Both the position numbers and the translations under genes were made by a program. The notes beneath the pieces are model-generated. The model ran no database searches and was not told the DNA's origin. It saw only the letters and a list, made by a program, of their open reading frames with translations. Below are positions 16,175-25,622 of a stretch of DNA of 64,000 nt, piece after piece. The number at the start of each line of letters is the position of its first letter. Position 1 is the stretch's first letter. The DNA lies in assembly GCF_048381675.1 (NCBI RefSeq), contig NZ_JBLWIS010000013.1, positions 22,997 through 86,996 on the forward strand. Reading direction: 5' to 3'. The stretch is from Advenella sp048381675. Lineage in GTDB: Bacteria > Pseudomonadota > Gammaproteobacteria > Burkholderiales > Burkholderiaceae_B.

Positions 16175-17560
16175 TTAACGAAGCTTGCGGGCCAGCGACT
16201 TGATCGCGGCGTTGCGGCGGGCACCGGTTTCAAAATGCTCGCTCATTTTTGACCACTGCGGCAGGCTGCGTGCTTCCAATATTTCTTCTGGCAGCTCCCC
16301 TTCCTTGAATTGTCCGCTTATGGTTTCCATATTCAGCATGATGGGGCGTTGGTCTGCATGGCCTCGCATTTCCAGGGCCTTGAGCAGTTGCAGGCTCCTG
16401 ATGCCCAGTAGGCGAATAATCACATCGTCTAGAGAAATTTCCCGGTAGCCTTGCAGTTTACCCAGGATGCGTTTGCCGAATTTGTCCACGCCCTGCCAAA
16501 CACTGCCAATGACGCCGCCAATCAGGGTGGCGGTACCCAGGCTAAGGCCGGCAGACATGACATCGACTGCTGCACCGGCCATGGCACCGGCCATAAATCC
16601 CTTGCTCACCTGAATGCCCATTTCCATCAGGGCCTGCGGCTGGAACAGGTCCATGCCCCAGCGTCCCTCTTCAATCGGTAGGGGCTGATCCGGGTAGTCT
16701 TCAGGCCTGAAGCGGTAATGCGTCAGCAGGGCCTGGATGCTTTCCTGCTCCCGCTGGCGGATTACATCTTGCAACAGGAGGGTGGCGCTTTTAATGCTTT
16801 CATCATCACCCGGGCTGGTGTAACGGTAGGCGGCCACATCAATCAGGAGCTCGGCAATCAGGTTGTAGGCAATTTCCCTGCGCAGCTTGCGTTGCTTGTG
16901 GATATCTGCCGACAGGGCTTTCAGGGTGCCGGCATGGCTGTCCAGTACCAGGGCCAGTTTCTGGTAAAGCTGTTCTTCACCATCCAGAGCGGGGGCGACC
17001 GTGTCGAACTCGATGCTTAAATGCAGGCCTAGATGCCCTAGTGTTTCTTTCCACTCGGACAGGTAATTGGGGCTGCTGTGCATGAAGTTCAGGATGGGTA
17101 CCAGCGGGCGGCCACAGCGGCTTAAAATGGCCAGTTCATCCCGGTGCTTGGCCAGCACCGGATCGCGAATATCAATCACATATAAACCGGCGTCACATTC
17201 CAGCAGTTTGCGCAGCACACGGGCTTCCTGTTCAAAGCGTCCGCTACTTTCAGGCGTGTCCAGAAAACGGTGAATACTTTCAGGTCCATCAAAACGGGAG
17301 GAATTTTGCCCGGTTTGCGTTTTAAGCTGGTCCAGGTAGTCCAGCAGCGCAATGCCATCTTCCAGTCCCGGGGTGTCAAACAGTTCAACCGCTGCTTGCC
17401 CGTTCAGGAACAGGCGGGCACCTTCCACATGACGGGTGGTGCCCGGGAAATCGGCAATTTCCCCGAACCCGGTATCATGGGTCAGGGTTCTTAATAATGA
17501 TGTTTTGCCGGTGTTAGTGTGACCAACAACCGCCAGATGCAGTATTTGATTCGTGTCCAT
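16175..17560 (-). CDS. DUF3482-family GTPase
   Basis: About 461 residues. The N-terminus is an Era/TrmE-like GTPase with G1 VVGHTNTGKTS, an FPGTTRHVEG switch region, DTPGLEDG (G3) and a possible G4 at LNFMHSS. The C-terminal half has Gly-rich helices (KGFMAGAMAGAAVDVMSAGL) that may associate with the membrane. The ATG at 17560 lies just after the stop of the upstream DUF2868 gene; an in-frame ATG seven codons earlier is an alternative. The DUF2868/DUF3482 pair is a recurrent unit in proteobacteria with unknown function. Confidence 0.85.
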   Translation of the reverse strand: MDTNQILHLAVVGHTNTGKTSLLRTLTHDTGFGEIADFPGTTRHVEGARLFLNGQAAVELFDTPGLEDGIALLDYLDQLKTQTGQNSSRFDGPESIHRFLDTPESSGRFEQEARVLRKLLECDAGLYVIDIRDPVLAKHRDELAILSRCGRPLVPILNFMHSSPNYLSEWKETLGHLGLHLSIEFDTVAPALDGEEQLYQKLALVLDSHAGTLKALSADIHKQRKLRREIAYNLIAELLIDVAAYRYTSPGDDESIKSATLLLQDVIRQREQESIQALLTHYRFRPEDYPDQPLPIEEGRWGMDLFQPQALMEMGIQVSKGFMAGAMAGAAVDVMSAGLSLGTATLIGGVIGSVWQGVDKFGKRILGKLQGYREISLDDVIIRLLGIRSLQLLKALEMRGHADQRPIMLNMETISGQFKEGELPEEILEARSLPQWSKMSEHFETGARRNAAIKSLARKLR

Positions 17561-17562
17561 AT

Positions 17563-18939
17563 TCAGCTTGCCTGTATCCATTGCGGCAGTGTATTTTGTG
17601 TTTCATGCAACTGTTCATTGCCAAAACCGGCCTGTTGCAGGCGTTCTTTCCATAGTGGCAGGCGGTTTTCCGGTTTGCCGTCATCGTTTAGCAGATAGAT
17701 ATCAGTGCGCGACGCCAGATTGGACAGGTCGGTAATGAAGTGCAAGGTGCCGCGGTCGGGGGTTTGCGCGGCGTCACACACAATCAGCAGGGCCGGTACG
17801 GCTTGATGGGTCATTTGTGCCAGTAGCCGGTGGCGCTGTTCCCGGCTTTCCAGCTTGCCCTGGTCATGAACATTGGCGGGTAGTGCAAAAGGCGGCCATG
17901 GGGTACGTGGGCTTAATTCCAGCCCGAGTACTAGCGGACTGCCTGCCGGAGCGGTGTTAAGGCTGGTGTTGCGCTTAGCAGTTTGCAATGCGGGGGCGGG
18001 TGCATCCACCCCGATTTGTTCGCTGTATGCAGACAGGCGGTCTACCAGGCCGGCATAGGCTGGCAAGGTTTCATCAATCTGTATTTGGCGGATAGCTTGC
18101 CGGGTCTTCCACAGGCACAGGAGCAAGCTGGCCAGGCGTAGCAGCAAACCATAAACAAATACTGCACCAATCAGCCAGGATGACCAGATGGCTTGTGACT
18201 CGGGGCTGGCGGTATTCAGTCCGCTGCTTTGTTGGACGAGGTCGGCCGAAGGGATGGAAAAGCCCAGTAAATGTGGCAAAAAGCCAATGCCCTGCGTAAT
18301 GGAAACAAAGGAAGAGGCAGGCAGGATGGTGGTTTCCCAGCCGAAGGTGTATTGCCTGGCCGCCAGCAGGGCCAATAGGGTTATCAGTCCTGCCGCCATC
18401 ATCAGGGTCCAGATGCCATGGCTGATGGCTGACAGCAGCCAGCGCAGGCCATTATTCTGGTTGAGGATATTGATAAACGCCTGCGGTGCCAGGGTGGCAT
18501 CAGGACCGCGTGCCAGTTTCTTGCCAAGCCAAAGCCATGCCTGGCCCAGCAGGGTGCCGCCATGGTAAGGAGCAAAGAAAGACAGCAGCCAGAATAAATA
18601 GGTAATGGCGTGCAGGCCCAGCAAAGCCACCAGTGCCAGCAGCAGGTTGACATGCCCCGTTCCCAAGGCGCTGGCCGCCATGCCCATGCCGGTAAAGATG
18701 GCCAGCAGTGCCATCGCCCAAAAAGCCAGGCGTGCATTGACTTGCCATTTTTCAATGGTGGTGGCCAGTCCGTCGCGTTTGGCAATCAGGATGGCACGCT
18801 GGATGATTTTATCGCTGACCGGTTCTTGGCTGTGACGGATCTGGTGCAATAGGGTGGTGTCCTCGATGGGACCCCAGTGTTCCTCCCTAAGTCTGAGGGT
18901 TTCAGTAACCCAATAATCCTTGAGTGAGTGTTGAGGCAT
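17563..18939 (-). CDS. DUF2868 membrane protein
   Basis: About 458 residues with hydrophobic segments near 85-130, 180-205, 235-260 and 265-290, and a C-terminal soluble part ending PQWIQAS. The N-terminus (LKDYWVTETLRLREEHWGP) is characteristic of DUF2868. It partners the GTPase encoded directly downstream, with only a 2-base gap. The ATG at 18939 is preferred; a TTG at 18960 in the same frame is possible. Neither has a clear ribosome-binding site. Confidence 0.82.
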   Translation of the reverse strand: MPQHSLKDYWVTETLRLREEHWGPIEDTTLLHQIRHSQEPVSDKIIQRAILIAKRDGLATTIEKWQVNARLAFWAMALLAIFTGMGMAASALGTGHVNLLLALVALLGLHAITYLFWLLSFFAPYHGGTLLGQAWLWLGKKLARGPDATLAPQAFINILNQNNGLRWLLSAISHGIWTLMMAAGLITLLALLAARQYTFGWETTILPASSFVSITQGIGFLPHLLGFSIPSADLVQQSSGLNTASPESQAIWSSWLIGAVFVYGLLLRLASLLLCLWKTRQAIRQIQIDETLPAYAGLVDRLSAYSEQIGVDAPAPALQTAKRNTSLNTAPAGSPLVLGLELSPRTPWPPFALPANVHDQGKLESREQRHRLLAQMTHQAVPALLIVCDAAQTPDRGTLHFITDLSNLASRTDIYLLNDDGKPENRLPLWKERLQQAGFGNEQLHETQNTLPQWIQAS

Positions 18940-18968
18940 AAATAATCGTGAGTAATGCAAATAGACGA

Positions 18969-19325
18969 TTATTGCCTTTCTTCAAACCACTTGTCTAATG
19001 TTAGTCGTGCCTGTTGTTTAACTTCAGCGGTAATGTACAGAGAAACCGTTGCCAGGGCGGCGGTAATAATGCCCAGGTCATCGGTAAAACCGGCAATCGG
19101 CATCAGGTCGGGAATGGCATCGACCGGCAAGACCAGATAGGCCAGCGCACCGTAAATAACGCGTTTGGCCCAAGCGGGTGTTTTGGGGTTTTGTACGGCA
19201 AAAAAGAGGAACAAGGCCTTTTCAATTACAGGCCTGCCCGCTTTTTTTGCCAAGCGTGCCAACTTGCTGATGATGCCCGGTTGATTGCGGGCGCTTGATT
19301 GGTCACCGAAATGGGACTGAATCAT
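18969..19325 (-). CDS. YkvA/DUF1232 family small membrane protein
   Basis: 118 residues. The DUF1232 signature is present: AKRVIYGALAYLVLPVDAIPDLMPIAGFTDD, with the P-x-D-x-IPD core near residue 68-85, flanked by two helices. Function of the family is unknown; members are membrane-associated. The start has AAGGAAAAAG upstream. It precedes the DUF2868/DUF3482 genes on the same strand and may share their transcript. Confidence 0.9.
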   Translation of the reverse strand: MIQSHFGDQSSARNQPGIISKLARLAKKAGRPVIEKALFLFFAVQNPKTPAWAKRVIYGALAYLVLPVDAIPDLMPIAGFTDDLGIITAALATVSLYITAEVKQQARLTLDKWFEERQ

Positions 19326-19381
19326 TCTTTTTCCTTAAAAATTGCGTGTGTCATGACACACGCAACGGGTAATGCGAGCAG

Positions 19382-19630
19382 CTATTTGTTTTTGGCGATT
19401 AAACCGTAAACAAACAGGACAATCAGGGCGCCTACGACCGAGCCAATAAAGCGCGCACTGCTGCCGGCCTCATAAATGCCAACTGCCAGGCCCAGATTAG
19501 TGGCTACCAATGAGCCTACGACGCCTAGCAAGGTTGTCATGATCAAACCTAATGACTGCGAACCGGGCATCAGGGCACGAGCTACCAGGCCAACCAGAAA
19601 ACCGATGATAATTTCCCAGATAATATCCAT
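19382..19630 (-). CDS. GlsB/YeaQ/YmgE family membrane protein
   Basis: 82 residues with three hydrophobic segments and the family pattern IIIGFLVGLVARALMPGSQ ... GLIMTTLLGVVGSLVATNLG. Also known as transglycosylase-associated proteins; often induced by stress. I chose the ATG at 19630, with CGGAGC upstream, rather than an upstream frame extension that shows no similarity. Confidence 0.93.
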   Translation of the reverse strand: MDIIWEIIIGFLVGLVARALMPGSQSLGLIMTTLLGVVGSLVATNLGLAVGIYEAGSSARFIGSVVGALIVLFVYGLIAKNK

Positions 19631-19759
19631 ATAATGACGCTCCGCGTGGGGGTAGACTTGGCTACCAATAATATAAGATTGATTTACCCGTAAACAAGGC
19701 CTGAAATGTTTCAGGATGTGTAGTGCCATAGACGGAAGGCGTGAATGGTCTCTCCTGGT

Positions 19760-20644
19760 TCAATGTAAAGCGATAAGCTTGCGCAGCTTGGGGCCAAAGA
19801 TGTTTACAACCAGGCCCAGCATCACAACGGCACCTCCCAGCCATTGCAGTGCCGACAGTTTTTCTTCCAGGATCCATGAGGCAGACAGCAGGCCTACCAC
19901 CGGAACCAGCAAGGTTAGCGGGGCAATCAGGCCTACCGGATGCTTGGCAAGCAGGCGTCCCCATAATACATAACCCACTAGCGTAGCCCCATAGGCCAGG
20001 TACATAATGGCGGCAATACCGGTGAAGGTTGTTGATTGCAGGCTGGAGACGATAAGATCACCACCCTCAAAAATCCATGAGCTTAGCAGGAAAGGAATAA
20101 TGGGAATGGTTCCGCCCCAAACGACCAGGCTGAGCATGTTTACGTTTTTGGCTTGTTTGATGACTATATTGCCGGTGGCCCAACTGAGGGCAGCTAGAAA
20201 AATAAAGACCAGGCCGAGGACAGGAATGGGGTGGCCGGTATTGGCATTGGTATTGATAATAAACAGGCCAAGCATGGAAATGCCAATGGCCAGCAGGTTA
20301 TGGGGCCTGACTTTCTCATGTTGTACCAGGGCGGCAATTAATACCGTGAAAAAAGCCTGTACCTGTAAAAGCAGGGAAGCCACGCCGGCTGGCATGCCCA
20401 CCGCCAGTGAGGTGAACAGGAAGGCAAACTGCCCGAAACTGATGGTTAATCCATAAACAAGCAGCAGCTTGAATGAAATGTTGGGGCGCTTGATAAAAAA
20501 AATGGCCGGGAAAACAACCGCCATGAAGCGTAAGGCACCCAGCAATAAAGGTGGAAAATCAACCAGCCCGAATTTGATGGCAATGAAATTGACGCCCCAA
20601 ACCACAATCACAAGTAGGGCGCAAAACCAGTCGATCAAGGGCAT
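19760..20644 (-). CDS. EamA-family (DMT superfamily) metabolite exporter
   Basis: 294 residues with ten predicted helices in two five-helix EamA repeats. Motifs include FIAIKFGLVDFPPLLLGALRF in the first and SWATGNIVIKQAKNVNML at the start of the second. Residues such as ASLLLQVQAFFTVL resemble E. coli EamA, which exports O-acetylserine and cysteine, but the substrate here is unproven. The ATG at 20644 gives the family N-terminus. The upstream extension would run 18 residues further without similarity. Confidence 0.88.
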   Translation of the reverse strand: MPLIDWFCALLVIVVWGVNFIAIKFGLVDFPPLLLGALRFMAVVFPAIFFIKRPNISFKLLLVYGLTISFGQFAFLFTSLAVGMPAGVASLLLQVQAFFTVLIAALVQHEKVRPHNLLAIGISMLGLFIINTNANTGHPIPVLGLVFIFLAALSWATGNIVIKQAKNVNMLSLVVWGGTIPIIPFLLSSWIFEGGDLIVSSLQSTTFTGIAAIMYLAYGATLVGYVLWGRLLAKHPVGLIAPLTLLVPVVGLLSASWILEEKLSALQWLGGAVVMLGLVVNIFGPKLRKLIALH

Positions 20645-20879
20645 GATGGGGTCCAGGAGAAATGATGATGATACTGAAGAAAGGTATACAACAGGCAATC
20701 ATACCATTTCGCAGCCACGTTGCCAGCTGTTCGCAGCAAAGAGGCCGTTACAACCATGTTAGGCGGTTTTATGCCTTTTTTCTGTTCAAGGTTAATTGTC
20801 ACAATCATGTAAACAGGCTACCGTAAGCTTGCCGAAAATGTAAAATCCGTCCAGCTTGACTCATTATTCCGAGGTTTAT

Positions 20880-21854
20880 ATGAATTTCCGTGTATTGTCT
20901 TTATCAGCCATGCTGGCTGGTACTGTTTTTAGTGGCTGCGTTCAGGCCGAAACGCTGGTGCTGTATACCAGCCAGCCCGCCCAGGATGCACAAATGACGG
21001 TAGACGCCTTTGAAAAGGCCAACCCTGGCACCAAAGTTGAATGGGTACGTGATGGCACCACCAAATTGATGACCAAGCTGCGTGCCGAAATGGCGGCAGG
21101 GGTGGTGAAGCCCGATGTTTTGCTGATTGCCGACAGTGTTACGCTGGAGCAGCTGAAAAAAGAGGGTATCCTGGCCGCATACCAGTCTACGGAAAGCAAG
21201 GAATATGACCCCGCCCTGTTTGATAAGGACGGCTATTATTATGGCACCAAACTGATTACGACCGGTATTGCCCACCATGCCAATGCCAAGGAAAAACCGG
21301 CTTCCTGGAAAGATTTGCTCAAGCCTGAATATAAAAATCAGGTGGCCATGCCAAGTCCCCTGTATTCAGGTGCCGCATTGATTCATTTGTCCACGCTCAC
21401 CGCCAACCCTGAATTTTCCTGGGAATTTTACGAAAAACTCAAGGAAAATGGCGCTTCTGCCCTTAAAGGTAACGGCAGTGTCCTGACTGCCGTGGCTTCC
21501 GGTACCAGCCCTTATGGCGTGCTGGCCGACTATATGGCGATTCGCGAAAAGGCCAAAGGAGCACCGGTTGAGTTTGTTTTTCCAACGGAAGGCGTTAGCC
21601 TGGTGACCGAGCCGGTTGCCATCATGAAAGATAGCAAACAGCCCGAGCTGGCCCGCAAGTTTGTTGACTTTGTCTTGTCGGAACCAGGCCAGCAGCTGGT
21701 GCTTGAGCAGGGTTACCTGCCTGCCCGTAATGGCATGAAAACGCCGGCAGGCTTTCCCGAGCGCAGCCAGATCAAGCTGTTGACTTTTGATGCCGCCAAG
21801 GCGCTGGACAATTCAGAAAAAGATAAGGAAGGATTCAGTAAACTGTTCAACTGA
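20880..21854 (+). CDS. Fe(III)-type ABC transporter substrate-binding protein
   Basis: 324 residues with an N-terminal signal peptide (to about residue 22; FSGCVQAE could also act as a lipobox). Mature features are those of FbpA/AfuA-like proteins: LVLYTSQPAQDAQMTVDAFE, VEWVRDGTTKLMTKLRAE, and TEGVSLVTEPVAIMKDSKQP near the C-terminus. It is followed by a two-domain permease and an ATPase. Ferric iron is the most likely substrate; organophosphonates or spermidine-like compounds are alternatives within this family. No Fur box is visible upstream. Confidence 0.8.
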   Translation: MNFRVLSLSAMLAGTVFSGCVQAETLVLYTSQPAQDAQMTVDAFEKANPGTKVEWVRDGTTKLMTKLRAEMAAGVVKPDVLLIADSVTLEQLKKEGILAAYQSTESKEYDPALFDKDGYYYGTKLITTGIAHHANAKEKPASWKDLLKPEYKNQVAMPSPLYSGAALIHLSTLTANPEFSWEFYEKLKENGASALKGNGSVLTAVASGTSPYGVLADYMAIREKAKGAPVEFVFPTEGVSLVTEPVAIMKDSKQPELARKFVDFVLSEPGQQLVLEQGYLPARNGMKTPAGFPERSQIKLLTFDAAKALDNSEKDKEGFSKLFN

Positions 21855-21878
21855 TTCTTCAATGGTGGTTTAAAATCG

Positions 21879-21904
21879 GGCGCTTGTGTGTAAGCATAAG
21901 CGCC
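21879..21904 (+). terminator. Hairpin between binding protein and permease genes
   Basis: GGCGCTT (21879-21885) pairs with AAGCGCC (21898-21904) and a T-rich stretch follows before the permease ATG at 21921. It probably lowers expression of the downstream transporter genes relative to the binding protein or protects the upstream mRNA end. Confidence 0.5.
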
Positions 21905-21920
21905 TCTGTGTTTCTTTTTC

Positions 21921-23624
21921 ATGTCTAATCCGCAACTTTCTTCTTTCAGGCACAAAACCCGTCATTGGTGGGTTTTGGGCCTTTTCCTGCTTATTTTCCT
22001 GGTCAATATCCTGCCTAGCCTGCGACTGTTGGCTGAGGCCTTGTCGGATATCGTTGCGGGGGACAAATCCAGTTTCTGGAAAGTGCTGCAGTCTTCGGCT
22101 ACCTGGCAGGCGACCTGGCATAGCGTGTATACCAGTTTTCTGGCAACCCTGCTGTCGCTGACGCTGGGCGCCGGACTGGCATTTTTCATCGCATTGACCA
22201 ATGTTCGTGGCAAGTCTTTTTGGGTTTTCATGTTCATGTTGCCCATGATGATACCGCCTCAGGTAACCGCCTTAAGCTGGCTTCAGCTGATGGGGCCTGG
22301 CAGTGCCCTGCTGCAGTTGTTGGGCATGGCTCCTGCATTAGGCAGCCGGCAGCCCCTGTATTCCGATTGGGGGATTGCCCTTTTGATGGGCATCCAGCAT
22401 GCGCCTTTGGTTTTTTTGTCAGTGCGGACCAGTTTGCTGGTTTTGCCCAAAGAGCTGGTAGAGGCGGCCCGGTTAAGTGGTGCTTCCCAGTATCGCATTA
22501 TGCTGGACATGATTTTTCCGCTGTGCAAAAACGGCATACTGGCCGGTGCGGCCATTGCTTTTGTGTCGGCCCTTGGTAATTTTGGTATCCCGGCCATGTT
22601 GGGTATTCCGGCTTCTTATTATGTGCTGCCTACGCTTATCTACCAGAAAATGGCTGATTTCGGGCCGCTGATGCTGAATGAGGTTTCTAGCCTGTCCGTG
22701 ATTGTGGGTGCGATAGCCATGCTGGGCGTGTGGGTACAGCATCGTTTCCAGAACAGGATGCCTTTGGTAGGCATGCCGGGCAAGCCGCTGGCCTTTGATC
22801 TGGGTAAATCCCGAATTGGTTGTGAAATCGGCTTGGGCATGATTATTATGCTGATCCTGGTCCTGCCAATACTGGCTTTGGTTGCCAGTTCCCTGGTTCC
22901 TGCCATAGGTGTGCCCTTGCGTCTTGATAATATCAGTTTTTCTGCCTATGCCCATATGCTGGCCAGGCAGGGCGTGACCTGGCGCGCTTTTGAAAACAGC
23001 ATGCTTCTGTCACTTAGTGCCGCGTTTATCCTGGCGTGCCTGGTGTTGCCGCTGGCTTATGTTACCGTCAGGCGTCCGCGCCGTTTGTATTCATTGGTCC
23101 TGATGCTGGTGGATGTGCCGTACGCCCTCCCGGGAGTGGTTTTGGCAATTGCCTGTATTCTGCTGTTTGCCAAGCCTATCCCCATTTTGCAAATCAGTCT
23201 CTATGGCAGTCTTGGGATTATCCTGTTTGCCTATTTGTCGCGTTTTCTCACGGTCAGTTTCAAGCCTGTCCACGCCAGTATGCTGCAGCTTGATGGTGCA
23301 CTGGAAGAGGCTGCCCAGTTATGTGGCGCATCTATGGTACGAAGATGGCGAGATATTGTGTTTCCCCTGCTGGCACCCGCGGCTTTTGCCGGGTTACTGC
23401 TGGTTTTCCTGATTGCGGTCAATGAGTTGACCGTTTCTGCGTTGTTATGGAGTGCCGGTAATGAAACACTGGGGGTGTTGGTTTTTAATCTTGAAGATGG
23501 TGGAGAAACAGTGCTGGCTTCAGCCATTTCAGTCGTGATTATTGTGATGATTGCAGTGTTGATGATTTTTCTGGGTATGGTTGGCCGTAATCTGCCTAAA
23601 GGAGTGATTCCATGGCGCAGCTAG
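21921..23624 (+). CDS. Fe(III)-type ABC transporter permease (fused two-domain)
   Basis: 567 residues with about twelve helices in two BPD_transp_1 halves, the FbpB architecture. Each half has an EAA loop that contacts the ATPase: ELVEAARLSGASQYRIMLDMIFP near residue 180 and GALEEAAQLCGASMVRRWRD near 460. It sits between the binding protein and the ATPase; its 3' end overlaps the ATPase start by 13 bases, indicating coupled translation. Confidence 0.88.
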   Translation: MSNPQLSSFRHKTRHWWVLGLFLLIFLVNILPSLRLLAEALSDIVAGDKSSFWKVLQSSATWQATWHSVYTSFLATLLSLTLGAGLAFFIALTNVRGKSFWVFMFMLPMMIPPQVTALSWLQLMGPGSALLQLLGMAPALGSRQPLYSDWGIALLMGIQHAPLVFLSVRTSLLVLPKELVEAARLSGASQYRIMLDMIFPLCKNGILAGAAIAFVSALGNFGIPAMLGIPASYYVLPTLIYQKMADFGPLMLNEVSSLSVIVGAIAMLGVWVQHRFQNRMPLVGMPGKPLAFDLGKSRIGCEIGLGMIIMLILVLPILALVASSLVPAIGVPLRLDNISFSAYAHMLARQGVTWRAFENSMLLSLSAAFILACLVLPLAYVTVRRPRRLYSLVLMLVDVPYALPGVVLAIACILLFAKPIPILQISLYGSLGIILFAYLSRFLTVSFKPVHASMLQLDGALEEAAQLCGASMVRRWRDIVFPLLAPAAFAGLLLVFLIAVNELTVSALLWSAGNETLGVLVFNLEDGGETVLASAISVVIIVMIAVLMIFLGMVGRNLPKGVIPWRS

Positions 23625-24637
23625 TATTGGACAGGGTTGGCAAATCGTTTGGCCATACCCAGGTGGTGGAATCGTTCAGCCTGGACGTGCCTTCCGGTTC
23701 TTTTGTGGCATTGCTTGGCCCAAGCGGGTGTGGCAAGACAACCATCTTGCGCATGCTGGCAGGTTTTGAACAGATCAGCCAGGGATCAATTCATGTCGGA
23801 GGCAGGCAACTGGCCGGACAAAACCTGCACGTGCCGCCAGACCAGCGCAACATGAGCATGGTGTTTCAATCGTATGCCTTATGGCCGCATATGAATGTGA
23901 TGGACAATGCCGGTTATGCCCTGAAGCTCAGGGGGATTAAAGGCGAAGACTATCGGCAACAGGTGATGCAGGCATTGGAAACCGTCAATCTGGCTCATCT
24001 GGCCGAGCGGGCACCGCAAGACCTGAGTGGCGGGCAGCGCCAGCGGGTTGCCCTGGCCCGTTGCCTGGTGTCGCACCCTGACGTGGTGCTGCTTGATGAA
24101 CCCCTGGCCAATCTGGACCAGCATTTGCGGGCTTCCATGGAAGAGACCTTTCGCGAGTTTCACCGCCGTACCGGGGCAACGTTTGTGTATGTCACGCATG
24201 ACCAGGCAGAAGCCATGGCGCTGGCCGACCGGATTGCCGTGATGAACCATGGCCGTTTGGAGCAATGGGATACGCCCGAGCAACTGTACCAGTATCCGCA
24301 AAATACCTGGGTGGCCCGTTTCATTGGACAGGGATCGATTTTATATGTGCATCGCAACACGGATAACCGGATCTTGTCGGGCGCTGAAGTCATGCAGTTG
24401 CTGTCTTCTTCACTGGGTTCAACCCGGCAGGCCATTTTGGTCAGGCCCGAGCATGTCCGGGTTGTGGAAAACGGGCTTGAAGTACAAGTGTTAAGCCGGG
24501 TTTTCAAGGGCGAACGCTATAAATATACCGCCCGCCTGCAAGACGGGCAGGAATTGGATTTTTACCATCATGAACGGCTGGATATAGAACGGAAGGTTTG
24601 TGTCGCGTTGCAACAGGCCTGGGCCCTGCTGGATTAA
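23612..24637 (+). CDS. Fe(III)-type ABC transporter ATP-binding protein
   Basis: 341 residues. Walker A GPSGCGKTT near residue 37, Q-loop QSYALWPHMN, signature LSGGQRQRVALARCL near 137, Walker B VVLLDEPLANLD and the switch histidine in VTHDQAEAM. A C-terminal TOBE-like regulatory domain follows (about 240-341; ILVRPEHVRVVENG). The start has AAGGAG upstream and overlaps the permease gene. It energises import by the preceding two proteins. The gene ends four bases inside the convergent lysO. Confidence 0.9.
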   Translation: MAQLVLDRVGKSFGHTQVVESFSLDVPSGSFVALLGPSGCGKTTILRMLAGFEQISQGSIHVGGRQLAGQNLHVPPDQRNMSMVFQSYALWPHMNVMDNAGYALKLRGIKGEDYRQQVMQALETVNLAHLAERAPQDLSGGQRQRVALARCLVSHPDVVLLDEPLANLDQHLRASMEETFREFHRRTGATFVYVTHDQAEAMALADRIAVMNHGRLEQWDTPEQLYQYPQNTWVARFIGQGSILYVHRNTDNRILSGAEVMQLLSSSLGSTRQAILVRPEHVRVVENGLEVQVLSRVFKGERYKYTARLQDGQELDFYHHERLDIERKVCVALQQAWALLD

Positions 24638-25551
24638 TTGAACAGGGTAAGCAGCCAGGATAGCAGGAAGGGGGCGACCAGGCTGAGTACCGCACCGCTG
24701 AAAATGGCGGTGGCAATATAATGGTTGCCTGATATTTTTTTGATGATGGGCAGGGTGGTGTCCATGGCGGTTGCCCCTGATGAACCAATTGCCGGAACGG
24801 GATGGCGGGCGCCAAGAAAAAACAAAACGACAATAGACAGCAACTCCCTGAACAGGTCGGTCATCAGGGAAGTAGCCCCGTAAAATTCGCCAAGGCGTGC
24901 CGTAACTAGCACCCCCGACAGCGAAAACCAGCCAAAGCCGGCCGACAGGACCAGGCCATTGCGAATATCCATGTCCATTAACCAGGATACAGCAGCCCCG
25001 GCCAGCAGGGAACACAGTATGACCACCACCGGTGTGGCGATGGTCCGGAACTGCAGGAATTTAAGTGAAATGGGTGCGTTGACCAGGTCGATGCCAATCA
25101 GCACTAACAGTATATGAAGAAAGGTATCAGCGGAAGGCAGCCATCCGGTATTCAGTTGCACCATCTGCAGCAGTTTGGCCAAGCCGATGCCGGCCAGTAA
25201 AAAGGCAAAGGCAATGCCACATTCCCGAACGACATGCCAGATCCCAAAGTCCGAGGTGGCTTCAGTAGTGGTTTTTGGACTTTTGGGAAAGAGCAGCCAT
25301 AACCCAACAAAAGAAAACACGGTGGTACCCATGGCATAGGCCAGTGCAATTCCCAGGATCTGTCCTACATTTTGCATGTTTTCCAGTTGCAGGCCAAACT
25401 TATAGCCAATCGCAAACAGGAGCAGCCATACAAAAGGCGTAATCAGGCTAGCCAGTCGGGCCGAGTGCCTGGCTGGCAGTATTTTGCCAATGACCAGGCC
25501 AAGCAGCAGATACAGGCAGATGGGTAATAATGAGAGCAGCAGGTCTTTCAA
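24634..25551 (-). CDS. lysO: LysO/YbjE-family lysine exporter
   Basis: 305 residues, about eight membrane helices. Family motifs include FGWFSLSGVLVTARLGEFYG, MTDLFRELLSI and IGSSGATAMDTTLPII. E. coli LysO exports lysine and its toxic analogue thialysine. I chose the TTG at 25551, which gives a length close to E. coli LysO and starts after the upstream GNAT gene ends; the ATG-initiated longer frame would overlap that gene by 67 bases. The 71-base gap suggests co-transcription with the GNAT gene. Confidence 0.88.
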   Translation of the reverse strand: MKDLLLSLLPICLYLLLGLVIGKILPARHSARLASLITPFVWLLLFAIGYKFGLQLENMQNVGQILGIALAYAMGTTVFSFVGLWLLFPKSPKTTTEATSDFGIWHVVRECGIAFAFLLAGIGLAKLLQMVQLNTGWLPSADTFLHILLVLIGIDLVNAPISLKFLQFRTIATPVVVILCSLLAGAAVSWLMDMDIRNGLVLSAGFGWFSLSGVLVTARLGEFYGATSLMTDLFRELLSIVVLFFLGARHPVPAIGSSGATAMDTTLPIIKKISGNHYIATAIFSGAVLSLVAPFLLSWLLTLFN

Positions 25552-25622
25552 GGGGAGCGCCTTTTTAAGGCCTTGGCGTTTATCGTATAGGGAGATAAAC
25601 AGGCAAAAGCCAATAATGGGGT